Positions 33,343 to 41,311 of a stretch of DNA of 64,000 bases are shown one piece after another. Position 1 is the stretch's first letter; every line of letters starts with the position of its first letter. The stretch is from Nanoperiomorbus sp963544155. Lineage in GTDB: Bacteria > Patescibacteriota > Saccharimonadia > Saccharimonadales > Saccharimonadaceae. The notes under the pieces are model-generated. The model saw nothing but the letters and a program-made list of their open reading frames with translations, searched no databases and was not told the origin of the DNA. Where the stretch lies: NCBI GenBank assembly GCA_963544155.1, contig CAUUDW010000003.1:1-64000 (forward strand), in the 5' to 3' direction. The translations under genes were made by a program, and so were the position numbers.

Positions 33343-35382
33343 TCAGCCCAGCATCTCCATTAGCTGAGCCTCGCTAATCACCTTGACACCCAGCTGTTTG
33401 GCTTTCGCTAGCTTGCTAGACCCTACCCGCTGCCCAGTTACCAGATAATCAGTTGATTTACCTACACCGGTCTGAAAATTACCGCCCCGGAGGCGGATCT
33501 GATTCGCCAGCTCGTCTCGAGATACACTGAGTGCCCCCGTGATAACAAAAGATATTCCCGCCAGGCTACCGCCGGCCCGGATCGGCACCGGATGTACGCC
33601 CAACTGAGCAAACTTATCTAGCAACCTAATATTACTCTCATCACTAAGCCAGCCCTGAATTGACTCAGCCACTATCTGACCTATACCGGGGATCGCCTCC
33701 AGCTGACCAATAGTTGAATCAGAAAAGTCCTCCAAGCCGGTAAAATGCTTGGCGATGTCATTAGCTGTCTTAGCCCCCACATGACGAATCCCTAGCCCGT
33801 AGATGAAACGATCTAGCGGCGGCGCCTTTTTCCTTTGAATCTCGTCCACCAGCTTAGTGGCCGATAGCTCAGCAAAGCGGTCAAGCTTTGACACGGCCTC
33901 AACGGTCAAAGAATAAATATCCGCCACATCGCCAACCAGACCTGTACTAACCAGCAGCTCAGCATTACGTTCGCCTAGCCCCTCTATATCTAATGCCTGA
34001 CGACCGGCAAAGTGCTTGATCGCCTGAACGGTAATGGTGATCGCATTACCCGGATTCTTGACCCGCCAGACCGCCTCGCCTTCCGGACGCTCAAACTCCA
34101 GCTCAGGGTACTGTCGATGCATCGCCCGAATGAAGTCATACGGCCTGGAGTCGGCCGGCCTTAGACCCGTGATCACGCTCTGCACCTGGGGTATGATCTC
34201 ACCCGCCTTGTATATCACCACGGTATCGCCGATCCGCACGTCCAGCCTAGCGATCTCATCAGCATTATGGAGCGTGGCGTGCCGCACGGTCGTACCCGCC
34301 AGTTGTACCGGCTCAAATACCGCCACCGGAGTTACGGCGCCGGTCCTTCCCAGGCTTAGCACGATATCCCTTACTTTAGTAGTAGCAGTTTCAGCAGGAT
34401 ACTTATACGCTACTGCGCCCCGAGGATATTTACCGACAATACCTAGCCGGTCATACAGCTTGCGATCATTGATCTTGATCACCAGCCCGTCGGTATTAAA
34501 GGGTAGGCTAGGTTGCACTTCGATGCGAAAGCGATGGGCATAGCTGATCGCATCGGCAAAACTGGACTCCAGATGAGCTTCAGGATTAACCTTAAAGCCA
34601 AGCTGAGTTAATTTCTCATAGACTGCTTGGTTAGTCATCGCATCGTCTACACCGTCACGCAGCAGATCGTAAGCATGAAACTCTAACGGTCGAGAGGCGA
34701 CAACTTGAGGGTCAAGCTGGCGAATAGTGCCGGCTGCCAGATTGCGGGGATTGGCAAAAGGCTTATCACCCCGCTTGATAAGCTGCCGGTTGATCTGATC
34801 AAAATCAGCTCGCAGCATGATCAGCTCGCCCCGCACCTCAGTCTCGCCTTCGGTAAATACCGGGTCATCGTGCAGGCGTAGCGGGACGGTCGGTACGACC
34901 CGCACGTTATCCGTGACCACCTCGCCGACCATTCCATCGCCCCTGGTTACCGCTAGCGCTAGGAGGCCATCCCGATAGTGTAGCGAGCAAGCCAGACCAT
35001 CCATCTTAGCATCCAGCCAATAGTTGACTTCGTCTAGCTCAACCAAGGTGGCAATGGATAAGTTCTTTTCAGCGTAGCGTCGCACCTTACTAACCCAATC
35101 ATATGCTTCCTGATCAGAGAAGGTATCCATGATCGAAATCATTCGACGCTTATGGTGGTATTTCTGAAACTTCGTCACCGAGCCGGCTACGATCCGCCGG
35201 GTCGGCGAATCCGGCGTTATCAGCTCGGGGTACTCCGTCTCCAGCTGCTTTAGCTCACTATAGAGCGAATCATAGATAGCGTCTGAGACACTAGGAGAGT
35301 CCAGTGCATAATATTCATAGGCGTATTGATTAAGCAGGCGACGTAGCTCCTCGATCCGTCGACTATCCTCACGTTTAGTCAC
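33343..35382 (-). CDS. ligA: NAD-dependent DNA ligase without zinc-finger cysteines
   Basis: LigA seals nicks during replication and repair. The 679 residues contain domain Ia (YAYEYYALDSPSVSDAIYDSLY), the adenylation motif KMDG near residue 128, the oligonucleotide-binding fold (VGKYPRGAVAYKYP, VTPVAVFEPV), helix-hairpin-helix repeats, and a C-terminal BRCT domain (GISFVITGALS onward). In the zinc-finger position, near residue 415-445 between GEAVWR and QAIKHFAGR, none of the four conserved cysteines remains. The start is GTG, 3 nt after the upstream stop, with AAGGGG ahead of it. The gene is co-transcribed with the membrane protein upstream. Confidence 0.95.
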   Translation of the reverse strand: MTKREDSRRIEELRRLLNQYAYEYYALDSPSVSDAIYDSLYSELKQLETEYPELITPDSPTRRIVAGSVTKFQKYHHKRRMISIMDTFSDQEAYDWVSKVRRYAEKNLSIATLVELDEVNYWLDAKMDGLACSLHYRDGLLALAVTRGDGMVGEVVTDNVRVVPTVPLRLHDDPVFTEGETEVRGELIMLRADFDQINRQLIKRGDKPFANPRNLAAGTIRQLDPQVVASRPLEFHAYDLLRDGVDDAMTNQAVYEKLTQLGFKVNPEAHLESSFADAISYAHRFRIEVQPSLPFNTDGLVIKINDRKLYDRLGIVGKYPRGAVAYKYPAETATTKVRDIVLSLGRTGAVTPVAVFEPVQLAGTTVRHATLHNADEIARLDVRIGDTVVIYKAGEIIPQVQSVITGLRPADSRPYDFIRAMHRQYPELEFERPEGEAVWRVKNPGNAITITVQAIKHFAGRQALDIEGLGERNAELLVSTGLVGDVADIYSLTVEAVSKLDRFAELSATKLVDEIQRKKAPPLDRFIYGLGIRHVGAKTANDIAKHFTGLEDFSDSTIGQLEAIPGIGQIVAESIQGWLSDESNIRLLDKFAQLGVHPVPIRAGGSLAGISFVITGALSVSRDELANQIRLRGGNFQTGVGKSTDYLVTGQRVGSSKLAKAKQLGVKVISEAQLMEMLG

Positions 35383-35385
35383 ACA

Positions 35386-36807
35386 CTACCCCTTAGCAGC
35401 TGATTGCTTATCCGATTTGTCATCACCCGAGGCTGTCTTACCGGTCTTAGCGACTCTCTGATTCTTACCGCCGCCCTTAGTTTTGACTTGGTCTGACTTA
35501 ACCAGCTTGCGCCTCTGCCAAGGCCAGACCACTCGACCGATCGTACCCACAGGCTGCTCCGGACTATCTAGGATTCGTCGGTACAGCACGTACATATACG
35601 CCGAGACCCAAGTACAAGAAATAGCCGCCAGCAGACTAACCACCAGTTGAACCACCGGAAATGTCTTAGGCTTCAGGATAGAATCAAGCAGTACTGTTGG
35701 AATCAAAACTAGCGCCCATAGAGCAAGCAATGGCAAGAACATCATCAAGATCCTGAGTAGAATCTTGACCCGTCGCCCCGCCACCTGAATGCTCGTCTCG
35801 TAATAAGCCCGCATGGGGTAGAGGCCGGGGATGGTAACTGAAACCAGTGTTAGTAAGCTGGTGACCATCCAATAAATAGTTAACACTAATACCGCCAAGA
35901 TTACACACCATGCCGCCATATTCTCGATGGCGACGCCTTGGTTGATGTAGCCTGCTCCCGTGATGGCAGAATACGAGATAAGGACTAGCGCCAACGGCAA
36001 CAGCTGAACCAGCACTGCCACCAACAGCACCATCATAGGTACCAGTGGTGTACCGGCACTATAAATGGCATCTCGCAAACGAAGCTGATTGCCACTGTAG
36101 ACTCGTCGAGCGATGAAGATAAGACTGAGCCAAGCTACCGCCACTATGATAAATGTAGCCGCCTGACGATTGGCGTCCGTCACTGTCAGACTGGTGATGA
36201 TCGCCTGAGTGACCAACCCGGCCTGCTTTAGGAAGGGGTGCAGATCAACCTTCTCCATCGCTTCTCTAGTATCGACATAATTGCTGTGGGCATTGCTCAC
36301 CCCAACCACCGCTATGATCGCCAGTGCCATCAGTAGAGTGATCTTTAGATAGATCAGCCAGTTGTCCCGCACCATCCGCCAGACCTCAGTCACGAAGCGA
36401 CCATAGCCGGAGATGTTGATCTGACGAACCGCCTGAGCGTGAGTGGTCAAGTAAAAGCTACGGTGAGGTGAAACACGACGATGGTGCTCGGTCTTCCGAC
36501 AAACCCAACGATAAACCGACCGAAAGAAGCGACCTACGGCAAAGACCGGGCACAATAAGTAATACAAAGGACGCACTCGGTGATATAGCCGAGACTCGTC
36601 TCGTCGATCAAGCTTAGCCTCCTGACGAGAGCGTGCTCGGTTGATTTTAGCCGCCAGTTTGCGACGACGAGCCTCGCCCTTCTGACGCAAACGAGTCTCA
36701 GCTCGCACCAAATCTTCGTCAACTGTCAGCAGACGCTCCCTTAGCAGTTGCTCCCGATGGCTAATCCGATAACCTCTATCTTCTCCGTCCGATTTACGTC
36801 CCGCCAT
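35386..36807 (-). CDS. Polytopic membrane protein with basic N-terminal domain
   Basis: A 473-residue protein. Residues 1-115 are very basic and helical (many Arg and Lys), then a cluster of five to six membrane helices (about 150-172, 215-235, 255-285, 298-325, 350-378, 385-410). Residues 415-473 form a Lys-rich disordered tail. I do not recognise the family. It lies between htpX and ligA with 1-3 nt gaps, so it is in the lemA-htpX-ligA operon. The basic cytoplasmic ends could contact nucleic acid or the membrane surface (inference). Confidence 0.8.
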   Translation of the reverse strand: MAGRKSDGEDRGYRISHREQLLRERLLTVDEDLVRAETRLRQKGEARRRKLAAKINRARSRQEAKLDRRDESRLYHRVRPLYYLLCPVFAVGRFFRSVYRWVCRKTEHHRRVSPHRSFYLTTHAQAVRQINISGYGRFVTEVWRMVRDNWLIYLKITLLMALAIIAVVGVSNAHSNYVDTREAMEKVDLHPFLKQAGLVTQAIITSLTVTDANRQAATFIIVAVAWLSLIFIARRVYSGNQLRLRDAIYSAGTPLVPMMVLLVAVLVQLLPLALVLISYSAITGAGYINQGVAIENMAAWCVILAVLVLTIYWMVTSLLTLVSVTIPGLYPMRAYYETSIQVAGRRVKILLRILMMFLPLLALWALVLIPTVLLDSILKPKTFPVVQLVVSLLAAISCTWVSAYMYVLYRRILDSPEQPVGTIGRVVWPWQRRKLVKSDQVKTKGGGKNQRVAKTGKTASGDDKSDKQSAAKG

Positions 36808-36808
36808 A

Positions 36809-37690
36809 CTACATCTGCCCCCCTATCTTTTTCAGGCGGGCAATGCGATCATTGATTGACGGGTGTGTACTGAATAGCCTGTTTAAGAGGCCCTTTTTTA
36901 ATGGGTTGACAATATACATATGTGCAGTGGCGGTATTTTGACGCTGCAACGGCCTGGCAGATTGATCCAGCTTCTGCAACGCCATGATCAGCCCCTCGGG
37001 GTCTCTAGTCAGCAAAGCCGCCGAGGAGTCAGCCAGATATTCTCGCTGTCTCGATACAGCCAGTTGGATCATAGCCGCAATTATCGGCGACAAGATCGCC
37101 ACTATGATCATCACGATGTAAATATATGGACTACCGGAGTCATCATCATCACTGCGACCAGCCCCAAAGGCAGTCCTAAGTAAAATATCTGAGATTAGTC
37201 CAATCGCACTAACTAGACCAAAGACGATCATGCTGACTCTGATGTCATAATTAGCAATATGCGACATCTCATGAGCCATTACACCAGTCAGTTCTCTCTT
37301 GTCTAATTCCTTCAGCAAGCCGGATGTCACTACGACATAAGAATGCTCCGGCGTTCGCCCGGTCGCAAAGGCGTTAGGCGAGGCGTCCTCAATGATAAAC
37401 ACCCTAGGCATCGGCTGTCCGGAAGCAATCGCCAGATTCTCTACAACGTTCCAGAGATCCGGGTTGTCAGACTTCTTGATCTCTTTGGCGCCGCTAGCTG
37501 CTACAGCCAAGCGACTCGCCACAAAATACTCGACTACGGCGTACACCAGAGCGATACCGATAATCCAGATGGCAATGTTTTGATCTTTTCCTAGATAGCC
37601 AACCAGCGCTCCAATGCCACCAATGAGCAAGAGAAACACCGCCATGATAATGACAGTGTTTCTCTTGTTAGCCCGAATAGCACTATACAT
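36809..37690 (-). CDS. htpX: Membrane zinc protease HtpX (M48)
   Basis: HtpX degrades misfolded membrane proteins. The 293 residues have two N-terminal membrane helices, the DASPNAFATGR motif near 105, the zinc site HEMSHIANYD near 142, further membrane helices around 155-220, and the third ligand region REYLADSSAA near 220. The C-terminus ends with THPSINDRIARL. It directly follows lemA, the common lemA-htpX pair. Confidence 0.96.
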   Translation of the reverse strand: MYSAIRANKRNTVIIMAVFLLLIGGIGALVGYLGKDQNIAIWIIGIALVYAVVEYFVASRLAVAASGAKEIKKSDNPDLWNVVENLAIASGQPMPRVFIIEDASPNAFATGRTPEHSYVVVTSGLLKELDKRELTGVMAHEMSHIANYDIRVSMIVFGLVSAIGLISDILLRTAFGAGRSDDDDSGSPYIYIVMIIVAILSPIIAAMIQLAVSRQREYLADSSAALLTRDPEGLIMALQKLDQSARPLQRQNTATAHMYIVNPLKKGLLNRLFSTHPSINDRIARLKKIGGQM

Positions 37691-37711
37691 CTATACCGGC
37701 TAACCCTTAGA

Positions 37712-38278
37712 CTAAAGCTTTACCTCTGGAGCCTTTTCAATCGCAGCTCGATCTTCTACCTCGAAGAACTCTCGAGCATGAAAGCCAAAAATACCGGCAA
37801 AGATGTTGTCCGGAAAGGTCTTGACTTTGATGTTTAGCTCACGCACTCCGCCATTGTAGAAACGACGAGCCGACTGAATCTTGTCCTCAGTGTCAACCAG
37901 CTCTCCCTGTAGATCACGGAAGTTGTCGGAAGCTTGTAGCTGCGGGTAGGCCTCGGCTACAGCAAAAAGCGACTTTAGCGTATGCTCCAGCTCACCCTCC
38001 GCCTTAGCAGCGGCGGCTGGCCCCTGCTTAGCCGCCGACATCACTGATGCCCTAGCCTGCGACACTGCCTCGAAAACACCCGACTCATGCTTAGCATAGC
38101 CCTTGACTACCTCGACTAGATTTGGGATCAGGTCTGAACGACGCTTCAACTGGACAGTGATATCACTCCACGCCTCATCAACCCTGGTACTTAGCTTGAC
38201 TAGTCCATTATAAATTGCCACAGCAACTAGAATGAGTAGTACAACGATACCGATGATCACCCAAACGAACGTTGGCAT
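37712..38278 (-). CDS. lemA: LemA family protein
   Basis: LemA proteins are membrane-anchored helical bundles of uncertain function. The 188 residues start with one transmembrane helix (4-24), then the family blocks YNGLVKLSTRVDEAWSDI, LKRRSDLIPNLVEVVKGYAKHE and the C-terminal YNGGVRELN and FPDNIFAGIFGF. It leads the operon with htpX. An AGGAGG site lies 10 nt before the ATG, and a TTGAAA-N17-TACACT promoter is upstream. Confidence 0.95.
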   Translation of the reverse strand: MPTFVWVIIGIVVLLILVAVAIYNGLVKLSTRVDEAWSDITVQLKRRSDLIPNLVEVVKGYAKHESGVFEAVSQARASVMSAAKQGPAAAAKAEGELEHTLKSLFAVAEAYPQLQASDNFRDLQGELVDTEDKIQSARRFYNGGVRELNIKVKTFPDNIFAGIFGFHAREFFEVEDRAAIEKAPEVKL

Positions 38279-38312
38279 AATTCTTTATCCTCCTATGGTT
38301 AGTAACACTTAT

Positions 38313-38341
38313 AGTGTACTTGGAAGCGGTTATATTTTCAA
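38313..38341 (-). promoter_or_regulatory. lemA operon promoter
   Basis: TTGAAA, 17 nt, TACACT on the minus strand, with a leader of about 30 nt that contains AGGAGG. Confidence 0.65.
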
Positions 38342-38377
38342 TAGCCACCGAGGTTAAGCTGCCATCTACGACTAGTG

Positions 38378-38383
38378 TAAACT
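38378..38383 (+). promoter_or_regulatory. -10 box of the methyltransferase gene (leaderless type)
   Basis: TAAACT, 7 nt before the ATG at 38391. It is divergent from the lemA promoter. Confidence 0.45.
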
Positions 38384-38390
38384 AGACCAT

Positions 38391-38897
38391 ATGATGACAA
38401 TCTACGCCACCAGTTACGATTCACCACTAGGTATCATTCATCTGGCTGGAGACAAGCGAGGACTGGTAGGACTATGGTTTAAGGGGCAGAAATATGATCA
38501 GGACTTGCCACCCAGTTTCGTCCTGACGGCAAACGACCGACTGGAAGCATTTCGACAGGCCAATCGCTGGCTAGATATATATTTCAGCGGTCGTGAGCCG
38601 GGCTTCACGCCGGCGCTGAGCATGATAGGTACAGACTTTCAGCTGGAGGTTTGGCGAGCATTGCTTGGCATTCCCTACGGTCAGCTCGCCAGCTACCGAG
38701 AGATAGCCTGTCGAGTCGGTAACCCCGGCGCCCTACGAGCCACCGCTCACGCCATTAGTCGCAATCGCATATCTATTATCATTCCCTGTCACCGGGTCAT
38801 CAGCAGTAACTACAAGCTAACCGGCTACGCCGGCGGCATAGAGAGAAAAAGAGCGCTCCTACGGTTAGAACGCTCGTTAGATCTTATTGACGATTGA
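38391..38897 (+). CDS. ogt: Methylated-DNA-protein-cysteine methyltransferase
   Basis: A suicide repair protein that takes alkyl groups from O6-alkylguanine onto its own Cys. The 168 residues have an N-terminal Ada-like ribonuclease-H-like domain and the C-terminal winged-helix domain with the active site IIPCHRVI near 130, preceded by FQLEVWRALLGIPYGQLASYREIA. Length and motifs are typical. An ATGATG double start occurs; the first is used here. It ends just before the tRNA-Leu gene on the opposite strand. Confidence 0.95.
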   Translation: MMTIYATSYDSPLGIIHLAGDKRGLVGLWFKGQKYDQDLPPSFVLTANDRLEAFRQANRWLDIYFSGREPGFTPALSMIGTDFQLEVWRALLGIPYGQLASYREIACRVGNPGALRATAHAISRNRISIIIPCHRVISSNYKLTGYAGGIERKRALLRLERSLDLIDD

Positions 38898-38898
38898 T

Positions 38899-38985
38899 TG
38901 GTGGGCGAGGAGGGACTTGAACCCTCACGAGCTAAAGCTCACCAGATTTTGAGTCTAGCGCGTCTACCAATTCCGCCACTCGCCC
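38899..38985 (-). tRNA. tRNA-Leu (anticodon CAA)
   Basis: An 87-nt class II tRNA with a long variable arm, anticodon loop CTCAAAA, G18G19 in the D loop and an encoded CCA. Co-transcribed with tRNA-Cys. Confidence 0.95.
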
Positions 38986-38990
38986 AAACT

Positions 38991-39064
38991 TGGAGGCACC
39001 TGTGGGAGTTGCACCCACCTACACGGTTTTGCAGACCGTTGCGTAACTGCTCCGCCAAGGCGCC
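38991..39064 (-). tRNA. tRNA-Cys (anticodon GCA)
   Basis: A 74-nt cloverleaf, anticodon loop CTGCAAA, discriminator U73 typical of cysteine, encoded CCA. Confidence 0.95.
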
Positions 39065-39077
39065 ATGCCGTGAAGCA

Positions 39078-39086
39078 ATTATACCA
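39078..39086 (-). promoter_or_regulatory. Promoter of the tRNA-Cys/tRNA-Leu pair
   Basis: Extended -10 TGGTATAAT on the minus strand, 13 nt before the tRNA-Cys gene. No -35 is evident. Confidence 0.6.
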
Positions 39087-39092
39087 CAAGTG

Positions 39093-39121
39093 TTGCATGC
39101 TGGAGACTCCTCCTATATAAT
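39093..39121 (+). promoter_or_regulatory. tRNA-Phe promoter
   Basis: TTGCAT, 17 nt, TATAAT, 15 nt before the tRNA-Phe gene. It is divergent from the tRNA-Cys promoter. Confidence 0.75.
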
Positions 39122-39136
39122 CTGAATAGATGTTGT

Positions 39137-39212
39137 GGCTCTTTAGCTCAGTTGGTAGAGCAGAGGCCTGAAGAGCCTTGTGTCCCCAGTTCAAGTCTGG
39201 GAGGAGCCACCA
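39137..39212 (+). tRNA. tRNA-Phe (anticodon GAA)
   Basis: A 76-nt cloverleaf, anticodon loop CTGAAGA, T arm CCCAG/CTGGG with TTCAAGT, encoded CCA. Confidence 0.96.
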
Positions 39213-39236
39213 TCAAGACAACTCACCTTCCTTGAG

Positions 39237-39259
39237 ACCTCCGTTACGACGGAGGTTTT
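39237..39259 (+). terminator. Terminator after tRNA-Phe
   Basis: ACCTCCGT, TACG loop, ACGGAGGT, then TTTGTCGTTT. From here to the tRNA-Gly gene at 39473 I see nothing else that I can support. Confidence 0.85.
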
Positions 39260-39472
39260 GTCGTTTACGCCCAACCGGCCTCTTAAAACCCTGCATTCCA
39301 GTTCCTACATCCCAACCCAAAAAGTTGACGACTGAGCAGTTTATTTGATAGCATATCTAGTGATCGTTATTCATACGATGGGCGTGTCTAGTTTAGATTG
39401 CTTGTATCTACATAGCAACACACACCGACATAGCAGATACCATAGTTATTTGTAGCCTTTGCAGGCTAGTAT

Positions 39473-39549
39473 GCGGGTTTAGCTCAGTTGTTTAGAGCGC
39501 TTCCTTGCCAAGGAAGAGGTCGAGAGTTAGAGTCTCTTAACCCGCACCA
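39473..39549 (+). tRNA. tRNA-Gly (anticodon GCC)
   Basis: A 77-nt cloverleaf, acceptor GCGGGTT/AACCCGC, anticodon loop TTGCCAA, encoded CCA. The T-loop reads TTAGAGT, with A where C56 is usual, which is atypical. The first 14 nt recur at 39800. Confidence 0.93.
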
Positions 39550-39570
39550 CAAACGAAATTATTTGACTCA

Positions 39571-39599
39571 ATGAACCCTCTCCAGGGTTCATTTAGTTT
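39571..39599 (+). terminator. First terminator after tRNA-Gly
   Basis: ATGAACCCT, CTCC loop, AGGGTTCAT, then TTAGTTT. Confidence 0.75.
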
Positions 39600-39602
39600 A
39601 TA

Positions 39603-39634
39603 AGATACCTTTGACCCCTTAAAGGTATCTTTTT
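39603..39634 (+). terminator. Second, tandem terminator after tRNA-Gly
   Basis: AGATACCTTT pairs with AAAGGTATCT around an 8-nt loop, then TTTT. Confidence 0.85.
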
Positions 39635-39825
39635 GATAGGTGTAATTATAAAGTTAGAGAAGAATATTTCTAAAAGCTGGCCCAGCTCGCTCATGTCATC
39701 AAGTTTTTCAAAAATAACAAGGAAAAACTCAAAAAGTTTGAGATATTCATTAAATGTAATTAATGAGTCCTTTAATGAGCGTCTTTGATTGGCTAGATGG
39801 CGGGTTTAGCTCATAGCACTAAGGA
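39635..39825. other. AT-rich non-coding stretch with a tRNA-Gly 5' fragment
   Basis: This stretch is visibly richer in A and T than its surroundings and has no gene. It contains a small hairpin CTCAAA/TTTGAG (39728-39742) and a repeated TTAATGAG. At 39800-39813 is a 14-nt exact copy of the tRNA-Gly start (GCGGGTTTAGCTCA) in the same orientation. It may be a scar of past integration. Confidence 0.5.
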
Positions 39826-40074
39826 TCAGTCCCGCCGCTCTACCGCGATTGTACACTGCGCCATCAATGCCACTGCTGCGCCGAGTGCTGCGAGGGTTGG
39901 TAGCAGCAAGGCACCGACCACGCCGGCAGTGACGGGGAATTCCATGATGCTTTCGCCTTTTTCGTTCTTAATGATAACGCGGCGGACGTTACCTTCTTTG
40001 ATAAGCTGCTTGACCTTCTCGACAACTTGATCGCCGTTAACACTAAATTCTTCGGTGCGGTTTTGTTCGCTCAT
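39826..40074 (-). CDS. DUF4342-like small protein
   Basis: An 82-residue protein. Residues 1-50 form a helical and beta segment (VVEKVKQLIKEGNVRRVIIKNEKGESIMEFPVTAGVVG) that fits DUF4342, and residues 50-75 form a hydrophobic Ala/Leu helix. The function of the family is unknown. An AAGGAG site lies 5 nt before the ATG. Its end sits beside the tRNA-Gly fragment. Confidence 0.7.
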   Translation of the reverse strand: MSEQNRTEEFSVNGDQVVEKVKQLIKEGNVRRVIIKNEKGESIMEFPVTAGVVGALLLPTLAALGAAVALMAQCTIAVERRD

Positions 40075-40123
40075 GGTTGCTCCTTACTTTTTACTGCTCT
40101 TAGATAGTTTTATTTATGATTAC

Positions 40124-40291
40124 TTAGCTTTTTTGGGCTATATCTAGTATCTTGCGCCACAGCTTTCGTGATTTATCAAGACTGGCTTGTAATGCGGTCT
40201 TATCTTCGGCTGAACCAAACTCTAACATATTTGTGATATACGACACTGCCAGACCATTATTTTCAAGTAGTGATAGCCACCTTGAATACAT
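40124..40291 (-). CDS. Small protein of 55 residues
   Basis: A short frame beginning MYSRWLSLLENNGLAV and ending KILDIAQKS, with amphipathic helices and several Trp (positions 5 and 45). No known family. It is supported mainly by its promoter: an extended TGCTATAAT lies exactly 6 nt before the ATG, the same layout as clpC, murF, metG and rarA. It is below usual length cut-offs. It may be a regulator or membrane-associated peptide; function is not predictable. Confidence 0.55.
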   Translation of the reverse strand: MYSRWLSLLENNGLAVSYITNMLEFGSAEDKTALQASLDKSRKLWRKILDIAQKS

Positions 40292-40297
40292 AGTCTG

Positions 40298-40306
40298 ATT
40301 ATAGCA
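40298..40306 (-). promoter_or_regulatory. Promoter of the 55-residue gene (leaderless type)
   Basis: TGCTATAAT on the minus strand, 6 nt before the ATG at 40291. Confidence 0.6.
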
Positions 40307-40422
40307 CAGTTTCCCTGGCTAATTTGCGAAACGCTTGACGAAACTTTGTACTTAAAATGTGAAAATCGTAGCCATCGGCGACAGCCTGACATATCAATTC
40401 TGAAGAACGAGACTTGATTTTA

Positions 40423-41169
40423 TTACTTTATTCTATCCTCGCCAACCACTCTGCCGCCCCACTCGACAACTGCAAATCCTTTGCGCTCAAACGAATCAAG
40501 TTTCTGCGCCGGCAACACCACCGGTCTCCTGACTGGTTTAATATCCATCGCTACGCGCAGCAACGAGTCAGGAGCTGGACTTATCGTTAGCTTGTTTCGT
40601 GACTGTAATTCATCAGTTAAACGAAAATGAATGACGCTCTGACCAATGTCTCGTAATACCGGTAGCCAATATATCATAAATTCATTTCGTTCCCGACTGT
40701 TCAGACCAATTTTTGTTAGTTGCTTTTCTAACACGTGCGCCACCGTATCCTTGGTGACGTAAAAACCTGTCGAAAAATCATAAGGCGAAGTGTCTTTCCC
40801 TTCCCAATAAAGAGCGTAGTATTGTTTGCCTGAAGCGTCCGACAACTTGCCATCGGGCTGAGCAGTTACTCGCCAACCATCACCGTACAACGGATAAGTC
40901 GTAGTAAAGTTCTCTGGTTTTTGCAGCTGCACCGAGATACTCGTGGTAGCTGTGGGGTAAAGATAGATAATTGGTTTCCTCAGCTCCATGTGGCCGTCCA
41001 GTCCGTCGCTCGATGAATCTGTGTCTGTGCCTGTGCTAGACGAATTAACGTTAGTAACTATCACCCAAGTTGCTGCGGCAGTAATTCCACAAATTGACAA
41101 AGTGTACAGTGCCAAGAATAAAGCAACTACCCACGGCTTAAATCGCCAGTAGGTTGTTTTGTTTCGCAT
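40423..41169 (-). CDS. Membrane-anchored protein of the KPIIYLYP family, unknown function
   Basis: A 248-residue protein with one N-terminal membrane helix (14-38), a short Ser/Thr/Asp linker and an extracytoplasmic domain. Recognisable marks are RKPIIYLYP at residue 64, a Tyr-Pro-x-Tyr-x-x-x-Trp segment (YPLYGDGWRV), ALYWEGKD near 125 and EFMIYWLPVL near 163. I know of related sequences in other CPR bacteria and Gram-positives but no function. An AGGAGG site lies just upstream. It sits in the AT-rich patch with the DUF4342 gene. Confidence 0.75.
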   Translation of the reverse strand: MRNKTTYWRFKPWVVALFLALYTLSICGITAAATWVIVTNVNSSSTGTDTDSSSDGLDGHMELRKPIIYLYPTATTSISVQLQKPENFTTTYPLYGDGWRVTAQPDGKLSDASGKQYYALYWEGKDTSPYDFSTGFYVTKDTVAHVLEKQLTKIGLNSRERNEFMIYWLPVLRDIGQSVIHFRLTDELQSRNKLTISPAPDSLLRVAMDIKPVRRPVVLPAQKLDSFERKGFAVVEWGGRVVGEDRIK

Positions 41170-41299
41170 AAGACCTCCTCTTGTTTATAGCTTCACCTCA
41201 TTAATCAATATCTCGTGATTTAGGTTAACCATTATCCATAGTTTAATTGTAGCACAAGATTGAACTCGCAACCGGTCAATTTCGACAAACTCTCTGTTG

Positions 41300-41305
41300 T
41301 ATAAT
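41300..41305 (+). promoter_or_regulatory. rarA -10 box (leaderless type)
   Basis: TATAAT, 6 nt before the ATG at 41312. Confidence 0.6.
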
Positions 41306-41311
41306 GTAGTT

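Noticed and set aside
34034..34543. Plus-strand frame of 169 codons
   Set aside because: Antisense shadow of ligA.
38898..39194. Open frames of about 75 codons on both strands
   Set aside because: They cover tRNA-Leu and tRNA-Cys and their promoters, and have no coding signs.
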